Positions 1-11,720 of a DNA stretch of 64,000 nucleotides are shown here, in pieces. The position numbers were made by a program, and so were the translations under genes. The notes beneath the pieces were generated by a model. It was not told where the DNA came from. It saw only the letters and a program-made list of their open reading frames with translations, and did not search any database. Source of the DNA: Neurospora tetraspora (taxonomy: Eukaryota > Ascomycota > Sordariomycetes > Sordariales > Sordariaceae); the NCBI RefSeq assembly GCF_033439725.1, contig NW_026944387.1:2790001-2854000 (forward strand), read 5' to 3'. Every line of letters begins with the position of its first letter. The first letter of the stretch is position 1.

Positions 1-1244
1 GGGGAGCACGGAGACTCTGGAGGGAATGGAAGCACAAGTGACCACAAACAACCGATCCCACGGATTCCGGCCATTGCCTACAACAGGAAGTCTCGACGAT
101 CTTTTGGCCATCACGGAGTGTCTCGAACGTTTCACCGATTTTATTTCATCCATCTTTCCGAGCCCTATTAGTGTATCTACTGTCCATGTGGCGGGATTGT
201 CTATAGTGTACATGGATGAAAGCACAAAGTTCAACTCGAAGCCCAGCTGAATGTCCAGCCAATGCATGCATACCTTACCTTCCAATTTTCACTGCATGTG
301 CAGCTCGGCGCCCCTTCCGCCCATCATCTTCAAGTGCCGCCAAGCTAAACTCAATGGACTTTTGCACTCCGGGGTTCTTGACTGGCAAGGGAAGAGCGGT
401 TCACCTCGCCAAGCCTTTTCCCCTCGGGGGCTGCCGTGGAGGAGAAGAACAAAAGCTTGGCGCCGGACCCCCAGTCCAGGCACGGCACCGCTGCAACTGA
501 ACCTAACCTCAAATGGAGGAACCACAAGGAGTGCAACCCTCCCTAACAACACTTGTTCCTGAATTGTTCGGACCTGGGGGGTTGTGCCGTCCGGTCTGTC
601 CTTCTCTCTCTCCACCCTTTCCACAACCTGGAAGTCACATCCGGCTGTTTTCTCTTGCTCGATCTCGCCCTTTTCCTTGGACACACAACCGGCCAGAAAG
701 CCAGAGGGGGGACGGGAAGGAACCATTCGATCCATCGATTCATGCCATTTTGCAGCGCAATTTGGCCCCATCGCATTTTTCATCCAGTCTCTTTTGCACC
801 TTCCAGATCCATTCAGTCCCCAGCTTCCGCCGTCCGATCCTTCCTTGCATTCATTCAATCTGGACCTTCCTTGTTCAGCCCTCTCTTGGCGATTACAGTG
901 GTCTCTCCATCGGCCCATTGTAAACTTTGTCGATTCTAACCGAACATCCCCTCAATCAACTCCGACTCCAGCGCTTCAAGAGGAATTCACCACTCATCCA
1001 CCCTCCTGCAGTCTACTCCACTCACCTCCCAGCTGCCTCGCTGCGGTCCTACCGCGTTATAATCCAACGACACTCCTTCTCACAGCGACGCGCATAGCAT
1101 AGGGGGGAGGACTGTGCCATTGTCTCCCAAGCGGGCGGTCAATGGCCTTTAAGGGCCCGATGCACTTCTGGCATTGAGGTTATCGACTTTTCGCATCGGG
1201 ACCGCTTAACGCCGGCGCATAGGAAGTCCATATCCATCGTCGCC
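1..1244. other. intergenic / leader region upstream of the DUF7820-like gene
   Basis: No gene could be supported here. From about 560 to 1100 the plus strand is pyrimidine-rich, as fungal promoters and 5' leaders often are, and probably belongs to the gene starting at 1245. Overlapping open frames exist on both strands (up to 209 codons on the minus strand), but they have no recognisable domain and look like chance frames in GC-rich DNA. Confidence 0.5.
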
Positions 1245-4125
1245 ATGGATCCCAGAGACAGGAAACTGGATTCGCCGGAGCGGAGGCGATCACGGAGGAC
1301 GTCAATGAGGCATTCGCTGACTCTACGGGCTGAACGAATGGACGAGCTTCCCGATCCAGAAGACTCAGCTCTGGCTTCGGTGGCAGACGATGACATGCGA
1401 CACAGTCCATTGTATGATCCCAGCCCAGCGGTGGTAGCACTGGGGCAGGAATTGAGAGACGAGGGCTTGGGCCAAGGAGGTCAGGTTCGGGCGAGGGTAA
1501 CGAATGACAGCAGTTCACCGATAACGCCACCAACATCTACACCGATATTACCAGTACAGCCCTTTTCGCAGGCGGAATTGCGGTCAGCCCAAGGAAGTCC
1601 ATATGGGACGAACGCCGATATGGCAGCGACAACTCCTCTATCAGAGTTGACCACATTCTCTCCGGAACTACCACAGGCCCCTCTTCGTCCACCAAGCCCA
1701 ACAAAACGAGCAAGCTCAGCAGCAGATCCCCTGGCCTTGAGACACGATGGCGCAACGAGCCCAAACCTATCATCCCAACATATGGACATAGATGCCGCTC
1801 ATTCCGCCAGTATTCCTGGCCCATTACAACCATCAGGTCCCTCTCACGTTTACGAGCAATATACTCGCAACTTAGCCTTCGGGCCACCACTGGGTCTCTC
1901 TTCTGATCCTTTAGCAAGGGGCTATCCCTATCACGGACCATCCGATCCTTCTCCTTATCACATCTATCCTCAAGATGTGCATAACGCCCCCCAATATGGA
2001 CGAGTCGTAACTCAGCAAGGCGAAGTCCCGGTAGTCGACTACTATGGCCCATACGGGCATCACGAACCGCTGCCGCCCTACACCGAACGCGACAATACAG
2101 GCTTAGGAGGAAGCAGCTCGAGCTCCATCGACCCTACCCCTGCGCCTGTTGCTGACAGCACTCCCAGTATCGGTCAGCCCACTGCCTCTACTGCTGTCGT
2201 TTCTTCTTCAGCTCCTGCTTCTGCCCCCGAGTCTTCCCCTGCATTGGGTCCTGCCCCCGCTGCGGAAGAGCCGGAGGGTCGGACAACACCGACGGCACAG
2301 CCAACACAAGCACCACTTCCGTCAACTCAGACGCCACCCACCACACAGGTGTTAGCGACAGCACAAATAGAGCAGGCAGAGCAGACAGGGTCGGCAGCGC
2401 AAGAGGCACAAACGGAGGCTCTCACTGGCGCTGGAGGTCTAGGTCTTGCAACCAGGAATCCGGAATTTGACTCGCTCGACGACCTGCGAGCTCCTCGCCC
2501 CCGTGCGTCGACGCGAAGCTTTAATACGACCCACAGTAACGACCAAATCAACAAGGAGAAAGCGGCGATCTCAGAAAAAGAGACGCCTTTCAAGCGTTGG
2601 ATGAGAAAGCAGTGGTGTTTTGGGGTGGTTCCTAATTGGGCTTTGGTTCTCTCGTTATGCCTTCTTGTGATTGTGGGGATTGTTACCGGCACGGTTGCCG
2701 GAGTTTTGCTGAGCAAGCATGGAAAACCACCACCTAAGGATGGTCATCCGTAAGTGAATGAGCCACGGCCCTGATATTCCGAAATCATATTAATTACCGG
2801 TTAAAAACAGAAAGCCCAAACCGGGGTCAGAATTTCCCAGCAATGTGATACCCATACCAACTCCAACAGATCTTGCTTCGCTTCCAACAGGAACCTGGAG
2901 TATACCCATGATGCTCAACCAAGCCTCTAGTAACTGCTTCAAGGATCCTGCACAGTCGAAAAGTTGGAACTGCCATTTTGTCCCCTCGGGCATGTACTTG
3001 TCGGTTGAAAGTTCCGCCCCCAACCGTTACACATTCACGATCAATTGTAACCACTCTCTCACCATGTCCAACAACGTCTACTCATACGGTGAGCAGCCAG
3101 TGTTGCTTGTGAATCCTGGGGCATTGGTGCTGGTTAACGACACGTCTGAAGCCAATCGGGGCCCTGCTTGGTTTCAGGCTGTCCCTTACAACAAGACCGT
3201 CATTCTTCCCCAGGATTCACTCAACATTACCACAACAGAAGGTACGGCGAAGATGCGCCGTGGATGGGATCGCAAGGATTACCGCAAAGGCTATGGGGCG
3301 CAACCAGGTGACAAGCCTTGGATCTGCAACTGGCCCCAGACGACGTTCGAGCTCTATATTTATGCTCAACAGAACTCGAGTTGGTCCGTCAATACTCAAA
3401 GCCTTCCGCCGCCGCCGGCGACCTCTTCCGTACCAGCACCAACGGACTCCACGACAATGACAGTAGTGGTCACGGAAACAGAAATCGACCACGTAGTATC
3501 ACCGACAGCAAGCACATTTGCATCGTCGACTTCGTCACCGGACAGATACAACCACTACACCACAAAGCCATTTGGACAGCGCCCCCCGGATGGAGTTGTG
3601 TACTATCTTCCTTATAGACACCGCCAACTTGAGGCCGACCATCACGGCCAAGAGTCCTCCTTGAGTGAAACACCATCATCAACCTCCGGGCCTGCGTCTT
3701 CGTTCCCGCCAGGCCCGATGGGCACTGGTCCCCATGGCGATGGGTTCGCTCCTCCACCCCCAGGTTATCCTCGAGTCGTCAAACTCGAGGAACGTCGATA
3801 TCTCGATGCGCCGGTTCCGGAATGCACACAGTTCGAAATACCCTTCAACGGACAAGCTGCTCAGCCCGTTCGCGATGAAAAGGGAAATATGGTTGTCGTC
3901 ACCATCTATCCCCCGGAGGCTACAGCGACTGGCTCACCACGCCCATCACGTCGCTTGGGCAAGAGGTTCACGGACTGGGACCTTGATTTGAATGAAGAGG
4001 ATGATAGCCCGATTTGGAGCCCGGAGGTTTTGCGGAGGAGTGAGGGGGACGGAGGAATATCAAACGCAAGTGGCGGCGTTGTTCCGTTTGGAAGCCAGTG
4101 TAACTGTGAGTGGTTTATTACATGA
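1245..4125 (+). CDS. DUF7820-like single-pass membrane protein
   Basis: Two exons, 1245-2749 and 2811-4125, give about 939 residues. The intron (2750-2810) has a GTAAGT donor and an ACAG acceptor and joins in frame, so the peptide reads GHP-KPKPG across it. The first ~460 residues are Ser/Pro/Thr-rich and look disordered and cytoplasmic. A basic stretch (KRWMRKQW) is followed by one hydrophobic segment at about 466-489. The rest looks extracellular: it has several N-glycosylation sequons (for example NDTS, NITT, NCNH), spaced cysteines and a Pro/Ser-rich linker. It ends in a short Cys-containing tail (QCNCEWFIT). This architecture matches, from memory, the fungal DUF7820 family of unknown function; a plasma-membrane or cell-wall sensor role is only inference. 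The start is the first in-frame ATG, in a good context (GCCATGG). The gene is convergent with the glucanase gene. Confidence 0.85.
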
Positions 4126-4721
4126 GCATATGTCCTGGGAATGTTAGCGTAGTAGTATCTGAAGGTTTTTATGGGGTTTGCATAGCGGTTTGCATATCGT
4201 CGGGTTTTTCATTGCCAGGCGTTAGTTTTGGATTAATCAAGGTTGGGTGAGGTGGAACTGATCTTTTCTACGTACGCCATGTACTTATCTGTGAGCGGGT
4301 GATGCTTGTAGAATGGATCACTCTGATGGTGTGTTCATATCATGTGTCCCTTTGAGAACATAATTATGGACGGAAGGCAGGACAAAAGAGCGTTCAAAAT
4401 AGGTAGGAGGATACATCTGAACATACCGCCACCTATGTATTGCATGAAAAAAAGTATTTGGAAAAGAAAATATCCTTCTCTGATTACATATACCTGCAAC
4501 TGTTTCGCAACGCCCTGAATTATGGCGTTTTATCCATCTTCATCAATAAATGTTGCGACAACTGTCTGTTACTAAATGTGACAAGTGTATAACAGATCAA
4601 AATAACGCCGTACCCCATGCTTCCTTCTATATTGACATAAAAAAAAAACTATCCATCATATATAGGGCATTATGTAACGCTCATTCAGACACCGGGCCTC
4701 ATCTCGGCCTTTCGCTATTTA
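4126..4721. other. convergent intergenic region
   Basis: This is the 3' flank of both convergent genes. It is AT-richer than its surroundings, with several A-runs near 4446-4470 and 4640. I see no gene or RNA in it. Confidence 0.5.
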
Positions 4722-7542
4722 TTAAAAAGCCTCCGAAAGGTTCTCAAACGACGGGATCTGGGACACGTCGCAGTTGAAGTCTCTCTCATACGCCTTCGCA
4801 GGCAGGACACCAGCATCCAAGCCCTTTTTGTAGCTCCATTGATACCTATTATGGCGCTTCGTCAGTAAAGATTTACAAGAGTCAGGTGAAGGAAGGAATG
4901 GGGTCAGTGAGTTGGACGGAATGAAGACAAGAAATAGAAACTTACGCATCCTCGGTATCCCAAACCCAATAAAACCACCCCCACCCCTTCTCAAAGCTAT
5001 ACATCTGCGCCTCCGCAAACATCCTCAAAAAGGTCTTGTAATCATCACTCCACTGATCCGGCGGGGCATTGGCAGCAATACAATCACACCTTCTGTCCGT
5101 GTAAGGACACCTAGGCGTCAACACATCGCTACTCGAACTTCCCGTAACCAGCGTCCCCGTCCACCGATTCCCCCACCCGACATTGGTCAAGTGCTTCGCA
5201 CAATCCGTATCAGCCTGGGACCACTCGGCCACCAGCGTCGGGCCGTAACCCAGGGAACGATTCATCGACAGCTCCGTCTGCTGCGTCCACCCCTCGCACG
5301 CGAACTTGATCTTATCGTAGTGCTTGTATACAATCTGGTTGGTGTTGAAGATGACGTACTGGTGCACGTCCAGTGCGGCGCCGTCGCCGAGGTCCTGCAG
5401 TTCACCTTGCCAGTTATTGAGGCCGCGGAAGCCATCGCCGAAAACGACGATGGCGTCTTTGACGCCGTTTTTGCGGACGAGCGCATAGGCGTCCTCGATC
5501 CATTGCAGCACGGCGTCGACGGATAAGTAAGTCATTTTCGGCTCGTTGGCGAGGCCGTAGTGCGAGATGATGTTCTTGTACCGGTCCTGGGCGAAGAACT
5601 GGGAGAGTCGGTCGTGGATTTCCAGGGAACGCTTGGCGTTGAGGTCGCCGTCTGTTCCGTTCAGCCAGTTGATGTAGCCCTGGCGGCCGGAGTGGTTCCA
5701 CCCGTTTTGGGAGCCGGGCAGGCCGTGTAGGTCTAGGTTGACGCGCAGGCCGTACTTGCGGCACCACTCGATGGCGCGCAGGAGGTAGCGCCACGAGGTG
5801 CGGAAGACGTACGGGTCGCCGTCGTAGGTTTGGACGGCCCAGTAGGAGAAGGGGATGCGGACGTGGTCGAGCCCGGCGTCGGCGATCTCCTTGAAGGTCT
5901 GCTCGGTCACGAAGGTGGCGTAGTGCTGCTCGAACACGGACTCGCACCGGGAGCCGAGGTAAGTGCAGAGCGTGTATTCGTCGACGATACCCAGGCGCAG
6001 GTCGTAGGCGAAGAGGGAGGGGGTGATGAAGGGCTCGAGACTGAGCCAGCCGCCGACGTTGACGCCGCGGGCGGGCCGCTGGGAGTAGTCCCCCCAGGGC
6101 TTGTTGAGAGCTGGAACTTGTTCGTTGGCGGCTTTGGAGTCGTCCCATTTGGAGAAGAGGCCCATGACGGGTAGGTCGCCGACTGTCTGGGCGGTGTAGG
6201 TGAGGTTGAAGTCGGTCGTGTTGGCCCACTTGAAGGGGTTTAGCCAGGTTGGGGCGTCGGCGGGGATGTCGTCGGGTGATATGTCGCCCAAGCCTTGGGA
6301 AGGCGTGTCGTCGCTGCCCTTGTCTCCGTCGTCGTCGGACTTCTTTTTGCTGACGGTCACGGCGATAATGATAATGATGATGACGATGACCACACCGATA
6401 CCAACCGCAATCCATAGCTTCTTCCTTTTCCTCTTGGGTGGAGAGGACCCGATTTCATCGCTCATCTTGTCCACGGAATCATAACCACTGCTGGAAGTCA
6501 TACTTGGCCCGCCATGTCCGCCACGGAGGTTTTGAAATCTCGCCATGAAGCTGCCCTTCTCTAGCATGCCACCGCTGACGTTCCGTGCCCTGATTCCCTG
6601 TTCGAGCATAGGGCCGCTAGCAACCCTGAGCCGGCTTCTGTCCTCTCTTCCTCTGTTATCTGGACGTAATCGCTCATAACTTTTAGGTTTGTCAGGTCTG
6701 GCATCCACAACCCGGTAGCCCTTGTCGTCGCTGTCTGTCCTTCTATGTGGGGTAAGACGTTGATATTCGTCGTCGCTCTCCATTGCCGATGCCCTCTTCC
6801 TCGCCCTTTCGTCCCTCTTCCTTGCCGGAAGATACCGGTACTCGTCGTCGCTATCGGGTGGCACCATTCTCGGCTTGGATCGTGTCCTGTCGTCCCTGGC
6901 GGCATCTCTGGAATCCCTCGGCCTCCCTGAAGTAGAGTATCGGTACTCGTCCTCGCTTTCCACCGCAGCCACCCTTGGTGGTTTGGCCCTTGCTCTCTCT
7001 CTTTCCCTCTCGCGATCCCTTTCCCGCTCTCTTTCCCGTTCCCTTTCCCGTTCCCTTTCCCGCTCTCGTACACGGTCCTTTTCCTTTTGCTCCCTCTCCC
7101 GCTCCTTCTCACGTCGCATCCTCGACTCTCTCCGGGCCTCGCGCATGCGCTCCCTTTCCTTTTCCTGCTCCCGTTCCCATGCTATATCCCTCTCGCTCTG
7201 GGCATCAAGACCCCGCTCCAGAGCCCGTTTGACCTCTTTCTTTGGGCTGGCTTTCCGTTTTGCATTCTGCTTGTTGAGTTGTGCCAGAGCTGCTGCTGAA
7301 AGTGTTGCTGAACTGCCGTTTGACGATTCTGTTCTGATTTCTCCTCCTCTGGTGATTGGTGGTACGCTGGTGCCAGGCTCGGGTCTCCTGGTTCTGCGCC
7401 TTGGATCGCGACCAGCGCGCTCACCACGCTCACCGTTATCATCACTATCCCTGACCGCTGAAGAGTTGCGGCTGCGTCTCTGCGCCGACTGTCTCCTGGG
7501 CCTGTAGTCCCGTTCCGGGGAGGAATCCCTTGGGGGTGGCAT
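4722..7542 (-). CDS. exgD: glucan 1,3-beta-glucosidase, ExgD type (GH5)
   Basis: Two exons on the minus strand, 7542-4946 and 4845-4722, encode 906 residues. The intron (4945-4846) has a GTAAG donor and an ATAG acceptor, and the peptide reads WDTEDA-YQWSYKKG across it. It is an exo-1,3-beta-glucanase-type enzyme of glycoside hydrolase family 5. The first ~370 residues form an unusually charged cytoplasmic domain with a long Arg/Glu dipeptide run (about residues 150-195) and repeated acidic S-D/E-D-E-Y motifs. A type II signal anchor follows at about 377-398. The GH5 domain then runs to the C-terminus. The catalytic acid/base is Glu667 (in GLANEPKM) and the nucleophile is Glu773 (in VAEWSQ). 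This matches the membrane-anchored ExgD branch known from Aspergillus, with a role in wall beta-glucan remodelling. It is divergent from the BCKDH E1 beta gene. Confidence 0.93.
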
Positions 7543-8638
7543 TATCGTTGCGCGACCACCTCCTTAAACCGACTGCCGCTGTATGCTGGAAAGAGTGAAA
7601 AGGTCATGATATGGGAAAAGGAAGAGGCAACCCAAATCCGGGATTCAGGAGGTGAAATTGTTACGTAGTCCCTGGATTGGAGCCGCTGGCTGAGTGGAGT
7701 GGTGACGACGACCCCTGCCACGCTATTTTCTGACCTGTTCCCTGCCAACCCGCTGCGCCGGCAGCTGTGTCCCGAGCTGAGGTGTTCTGGCTGTGCTGAT
7801 CCAGGGCTTCAGTTCAGGCTTCAGGCTTCAGGCTTCACCATTTGCTCTTTCAGTTCACGTTGCAGTGAGAGCGTTTTGCAAATCGCATCCATTGCGCCCA
7901 GCCTTGGTTTCAGCTTGGTCGTCAAGTGCTGGAAAGAACTGCCCTGGACGATCGTTGGCTGGCCAACCTTATCAACTCTTTAATTCGCCAACCTCTATCA
8001 CACCTAGTTCTGTCACATATCAGGATTCAAACGCCGACGGTGAGACTGGAATACGAAAGCCAAGGGGTTTTGAAGAAACCTGAAGAGAAACTTAGACATC
8101 ACGATGTCCTTATTTAAACATCAGCAAGGCCGCATCATGTCAACTGATCTGTAGCTTTTCTCCCATCTTTCTCACTTGGGATGAACCAGTTCCTCATGCA
8201 CTGTTTGTTTATCTCCGCTGGTGAATCGTGGCGCTTGTCCCATTCCCGCGGGCAGGGGCAGGAGCATCCACTAACGGAGCGACGCACGGACTGCTAAACT
8301 TTGAAGAACTCCAAAAGGCGGGGAAGATGCCGAGATCATGATGGATCCTGTCTTCCCTCTGTGCTCCAGCGGGCAGCACCGCTAAAAAGGAAGGCATGGG
8401 GCCCCACGCTGCACTTCATTTGTTGACAAGAGCGATCTCCAACAAAGCCGTTGCAAGCCGACCGACCGTCATCCCCGTCTTGATACAATGCCGGTCCTTT
8501 GGGAATTGTGTCCCGTCGATAGGAGAATTCTGCGGTCTCCTCTTCTTTTCTTCCAATTGTTGTGGTGTTTGTTGACTTGATTGTCGTCTTCTCATCTTTT
8601 TTCAGGCCCATCTCTAATTCTGTTTGTTGCGATTCACA
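7543..8638. promoter_or_regulatory. shared divergent promoter region, exgD / BCKDH E1 beta
   Basis: About 1.1 kb lies between two divergent start codons, so it must hold both promoters. A short direct repeat of a CAGGCTT-type unit occurs near 7808-7835. A pyrimidine-rich tract ending in TTTTTTCAG lies at about 8596-8604, just before the BCKDH start, and could be the acceptor of a leader intron. I could not identify a matching donor with confidence. No coding gene is supported. Confidence 0.45.
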
Positions 8639-9952
8639 ATGAGAGGCTCAACTATCCGGCCCAAGGCGCAATGCCTTCGTTCCCTTTCCAGAAGCCTAGT
8701 TCAACGTCCTTCAACCGGTCTTCGATCTGTCCCCATTGCTGCTACTCTGGCGCCGTCTCTCCCATCGAAACGAGCGTACTCGACACATCCTCCTCACGCG
8801 AAGCTGAATCTTCCTACCGACTATTCGACAACCCCATTGCTTGCGCAAACATCCCAATCGGCGCTCAACAACCCTGAGCTGTCTGCCGAAGTCCGCAATG
8901 GCCCAACAAAGCGTATGAACATGTTTCAAGCTGTCAACGATGCCCTATCTATCGCCCTCGCCCAAGACGAATCGGTCTTGATATTCGGCGAGGACGTCGC
9001 ATTTGGTGGTGTCTTCCGCTGCACGGGAAAGCTTGCCGAGACATATGGTGCCGACCGCGTCTTCAACACTCCATTGTGCGAGCAGGGCATCATGGGCTTT
9101 GCCATTGGCGTTGCTGCCGAGGGAATGCGCCCCGTTGCCGAAATTCAGTTTGCCGACTACGTATACCCGGCTTTCGACCAGCTCGTGAACGAGGCTGCCA
9201 AGTTCAGATACAGGGATGGTTCTTGCGGACGGAGCGCTGGGGGGTTGACGGTGCGCATGCCCTGTGGAGGTGTTGGTCATGGTGGTCTCTACCACACACA
9301 GTCGCCAGAGAGCTTGTTCACACATATCCCAGGCTTGCGTGTGATCATGCCCAGATCACCCCTCCAGGCCAAGGGTCTGCTGTTGTCCGCCATTCGCAGC
9401 AATGACCCATGTGTCTTCATGGAACCCAAGATCCTCTACCGTGCTGCCGTTGAGCAGGTGCCCACCGGATCCTATACGCTACCATTATCGAAGGCCGAAG
9501 TGCTGAAGGAAGGAAAGGATGTGACGATTATCTCGTATGGTCAACCCCTATACAAATGCATGGACGCACTGCAGAAGGCCGAGAAGGACTTTGGTGTCTC
9601 GGTGGAACTCATCGACCTCCGAACCGTCTATCCATGGGACAAGGAGACCGTGTTCCAGAGTGTCAGGAAAACCGGGCGCTGCATCGTGGTTCACGAATCC
9701 ATGGTCAATGCCGGCATTGGTGCTGAGGTGGCCGCTGCCATCCAAGAGGACTCGGAAACGTTTGTTAGACTCGAAGCTCCAGTGGTTCGGGTTGCTGGAT
9801 GGAGCACTCACACGGCTCTCATGTTCGAGGCCCTGAACATTCCTGATGTTGCGAGTGAGTAAACTTATCCTTTGCGAGTCTGGTGAAAATGACAAGAAGC
9901 TGACATGCCATTAGGGATATACGCCAACATCAAGAAGGTCTTGAACTTTTGA
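8639..9952 (+). CDS. branched-chain 2-oxoacid dehydrogenase E1 beta subunit, mitochondrial
   Basis: Two exons, 8639-9854 and 9915-9952, give 417 residues. The intron (9855-9914) has a GTGAGT donor and a TTAG acceptor and leaves a 12-codon last exon (IYANIKKVLNF). The N-terminal ~50 residues are rich in Arg, Ser and Ala with almost no acidic residues, as expected of a mitochondrial presequence. The transketolase-like domain follows (FGEDVAFGGVFRCT, NTPLCEQGIMGFAIG, EIQFADYVYPAFDQ), then the C-terminal transketolase domain (IDLRTVYPWD, VHESMVNAGIGAEV). The wording of these blocks fits BCKDHB rather than pyruvate dehydrogenase E1 beta. It pairs with an E1 alpha to decarboxylate the keto-acids of Val, Leu and Ile. 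The ATG used is the first in frame after a non-ATG stretch. Confidence 0.94.
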
Positions 9953-10569
9953 TGATGAACTCAAAAAGGAAGAAGACAAGATGGGGAACTCATAGCGGGG
10001 CGTTTATATAAGGCGATGTCGGTTCTGGCGTAGGCGGATGCAGTCTTGTAAATACCGATAGTTACTTGATCTTGTAACGATGCCTGTTAAAGGCAACTCA
10101 ACCAACTGCCATCAAACGGCCCCAAACTCTACCGTGCACTCCATTGCTTTGCTATTTCCAGAACTCATGAATCTGCAGCTCAATTGTTGATACCGTGGTT
10201 GTGTAATTTCTTTGCAGAGGTCACAAAAGTAAGCAGCAAGCTGAATTCAACATCTTAGCAACAGGCAGCTCGCCAGCTGGGAAGCCCCTTGACAGCTGTC
10301 AGCCTCACAACCGCAGCGTTCGTCAGATATCCACATCCCACTTCAGGCGGCCCCGCAGTGGTTTGGTGCCATTCCATGCTCGCGTCCAACTGACGGCAGC
10401 GGACATGCCCAAGGCGCAGCTCCATCATCTCTAGCAGCGTGGTACCGTTGATCGATACCAGCTACACCAACTTAATCTACCACGAATCTATCAACACCAA
10501 GTAAACAACACAGAGAAACCTTTTTAATCTTGTCTATCTTCTTTTTAATTACCATTCGCACGCGAAACC
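9953..10569. other. intergenic region
   Basis: This holds the 3' flank of the BCKDH gene and the promoter of the capping protein gene. Apart from a T-rich tract at about 10519-10552 just upstream of the next start, I see no distinct element. Confidence 0.4.
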
Positions 10570-11720
10570 ATGGCATCGCACAACGAGATTTTGTCCTCGT
10601 TCGTTGAGGGAGCTCCCCCTGGCGAGGTGCGCATCCTACACCGACATCAAACGGCCGAACTGTGTATGCTAACTTATTGACGTACAGCTCTCCGATGTTG
10701 TTGCAGGCACGATACCTCCCTTCGACCTTGGTTCGCGACCCTACTTTCTAACGATCCGAGCTTCCAGACATCAAGGCCCTCACTAGCTCGACCCCTAATC
10801 TGCTGAACGAGCTCGGCCCGGCGTTCCAGAAGTACAACGAGGAACAGTTTGCGACGGTGAAGCTTCCCGGTGGTAGCCAACTCGTCATCATCAGCTCCCA
10901 CAGTTCCCTGGGCGATGGCCGCTATTACGACGTCGAGAGCTCCTCGAGCTTCGCCTACGACCACATTACTCAGGTTAGCCCGCCCACGGAACAACCAACG
11001 GAAGACCGAGACACATGGAATAAGTCAATAACCCAAGGGACTACAGAAAGCCAGCGATGTTCAGAGCCACGTTCCAGAAGGCGAGCAGGCCGACTTGGTG
11101 TAAGGACAACAAGAACCCACGCGACAGCGAGAAGCGAAGGGCAGGGCTGATGCCAGTTGCAGGAAATCTACGATTAAGGGGCTTTCAGCCTACGTCAAGG
11201 AGCACTTCCCCAATGCCGCCTATGGCGCGTACTCGATAGAGAACGACTCCAAGGTCGCGGTCATCATTGTCGCGAACAAGTACAGCCCGAACAACTTCTG
11301 GTATGTGCTGCTTTAGAACGAAGCCATCGCCTTGTCGCATTGCCCTATCTTGAGCTAACCTGAGGTAACAGGAACGGACGTTGGCGCTCGCTATACATCT
11401 ACGACCCATCCAACAGCTCCATTGAGGGCTCCATCAAGGTCGACGTGCACTACTACGAGGACGGCAACGTGCGCCTGTTGACTAACAAGACAGTCACCGC
11501 GACCGTGTCGTCAGGCACCGGCAGTGGCATTGCCAAGGAGATCTCGGTGAACGAGAAGAAGTACCAGGAGGAGTTGAACAAGAGCTTCACCAGCCTCAGC
11601 GAGGGCGCTTTCAAGGGCTTGAGGAGACAGCTGCCGGTGACGAGACAGAAGATCGAGTGGGACAAGGTTGCCAGCTATCGCCTGGGACAGGATATCGGTG
11701 GTGGAAGCTCTAGGCGGTAA
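10570..11720 (+). CDS. F-actin capping protein alpha subunit
   Basis: Six exons (10570-10626, 10688-10706, 10768-10973, 11047-11099, 11163-11300, 11372-11720) give 273 residues, the usual CapZ-alpha length. The spliced product reads DVVADIKALT near the N-terminus, then NELGPAFQKYNEEQF, YSPNNFWNGRWRSLYIYDP and the YEDGNVRLL block typical of the family. With the beta subunit it caps actin barbed ends. Intron 2 (10707-10767) appears to use a GC donor (GCACGA) with a good CTAAC branch site and a CCAG acceptor; only that donor gives the conserved Asp-Ile-Lys. The other donors are GT. Exon 2 is a 19-nt micro-exon. The gene lies in tandem with cytochrome b5. Confidence 0.92.

Noticed and set aside
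289-918. 209-codon minus-strand frame near the window start
   Set aside because: No domain, no signal, and composition typical of a chance frame opposite a CT-rich promoter or leader.
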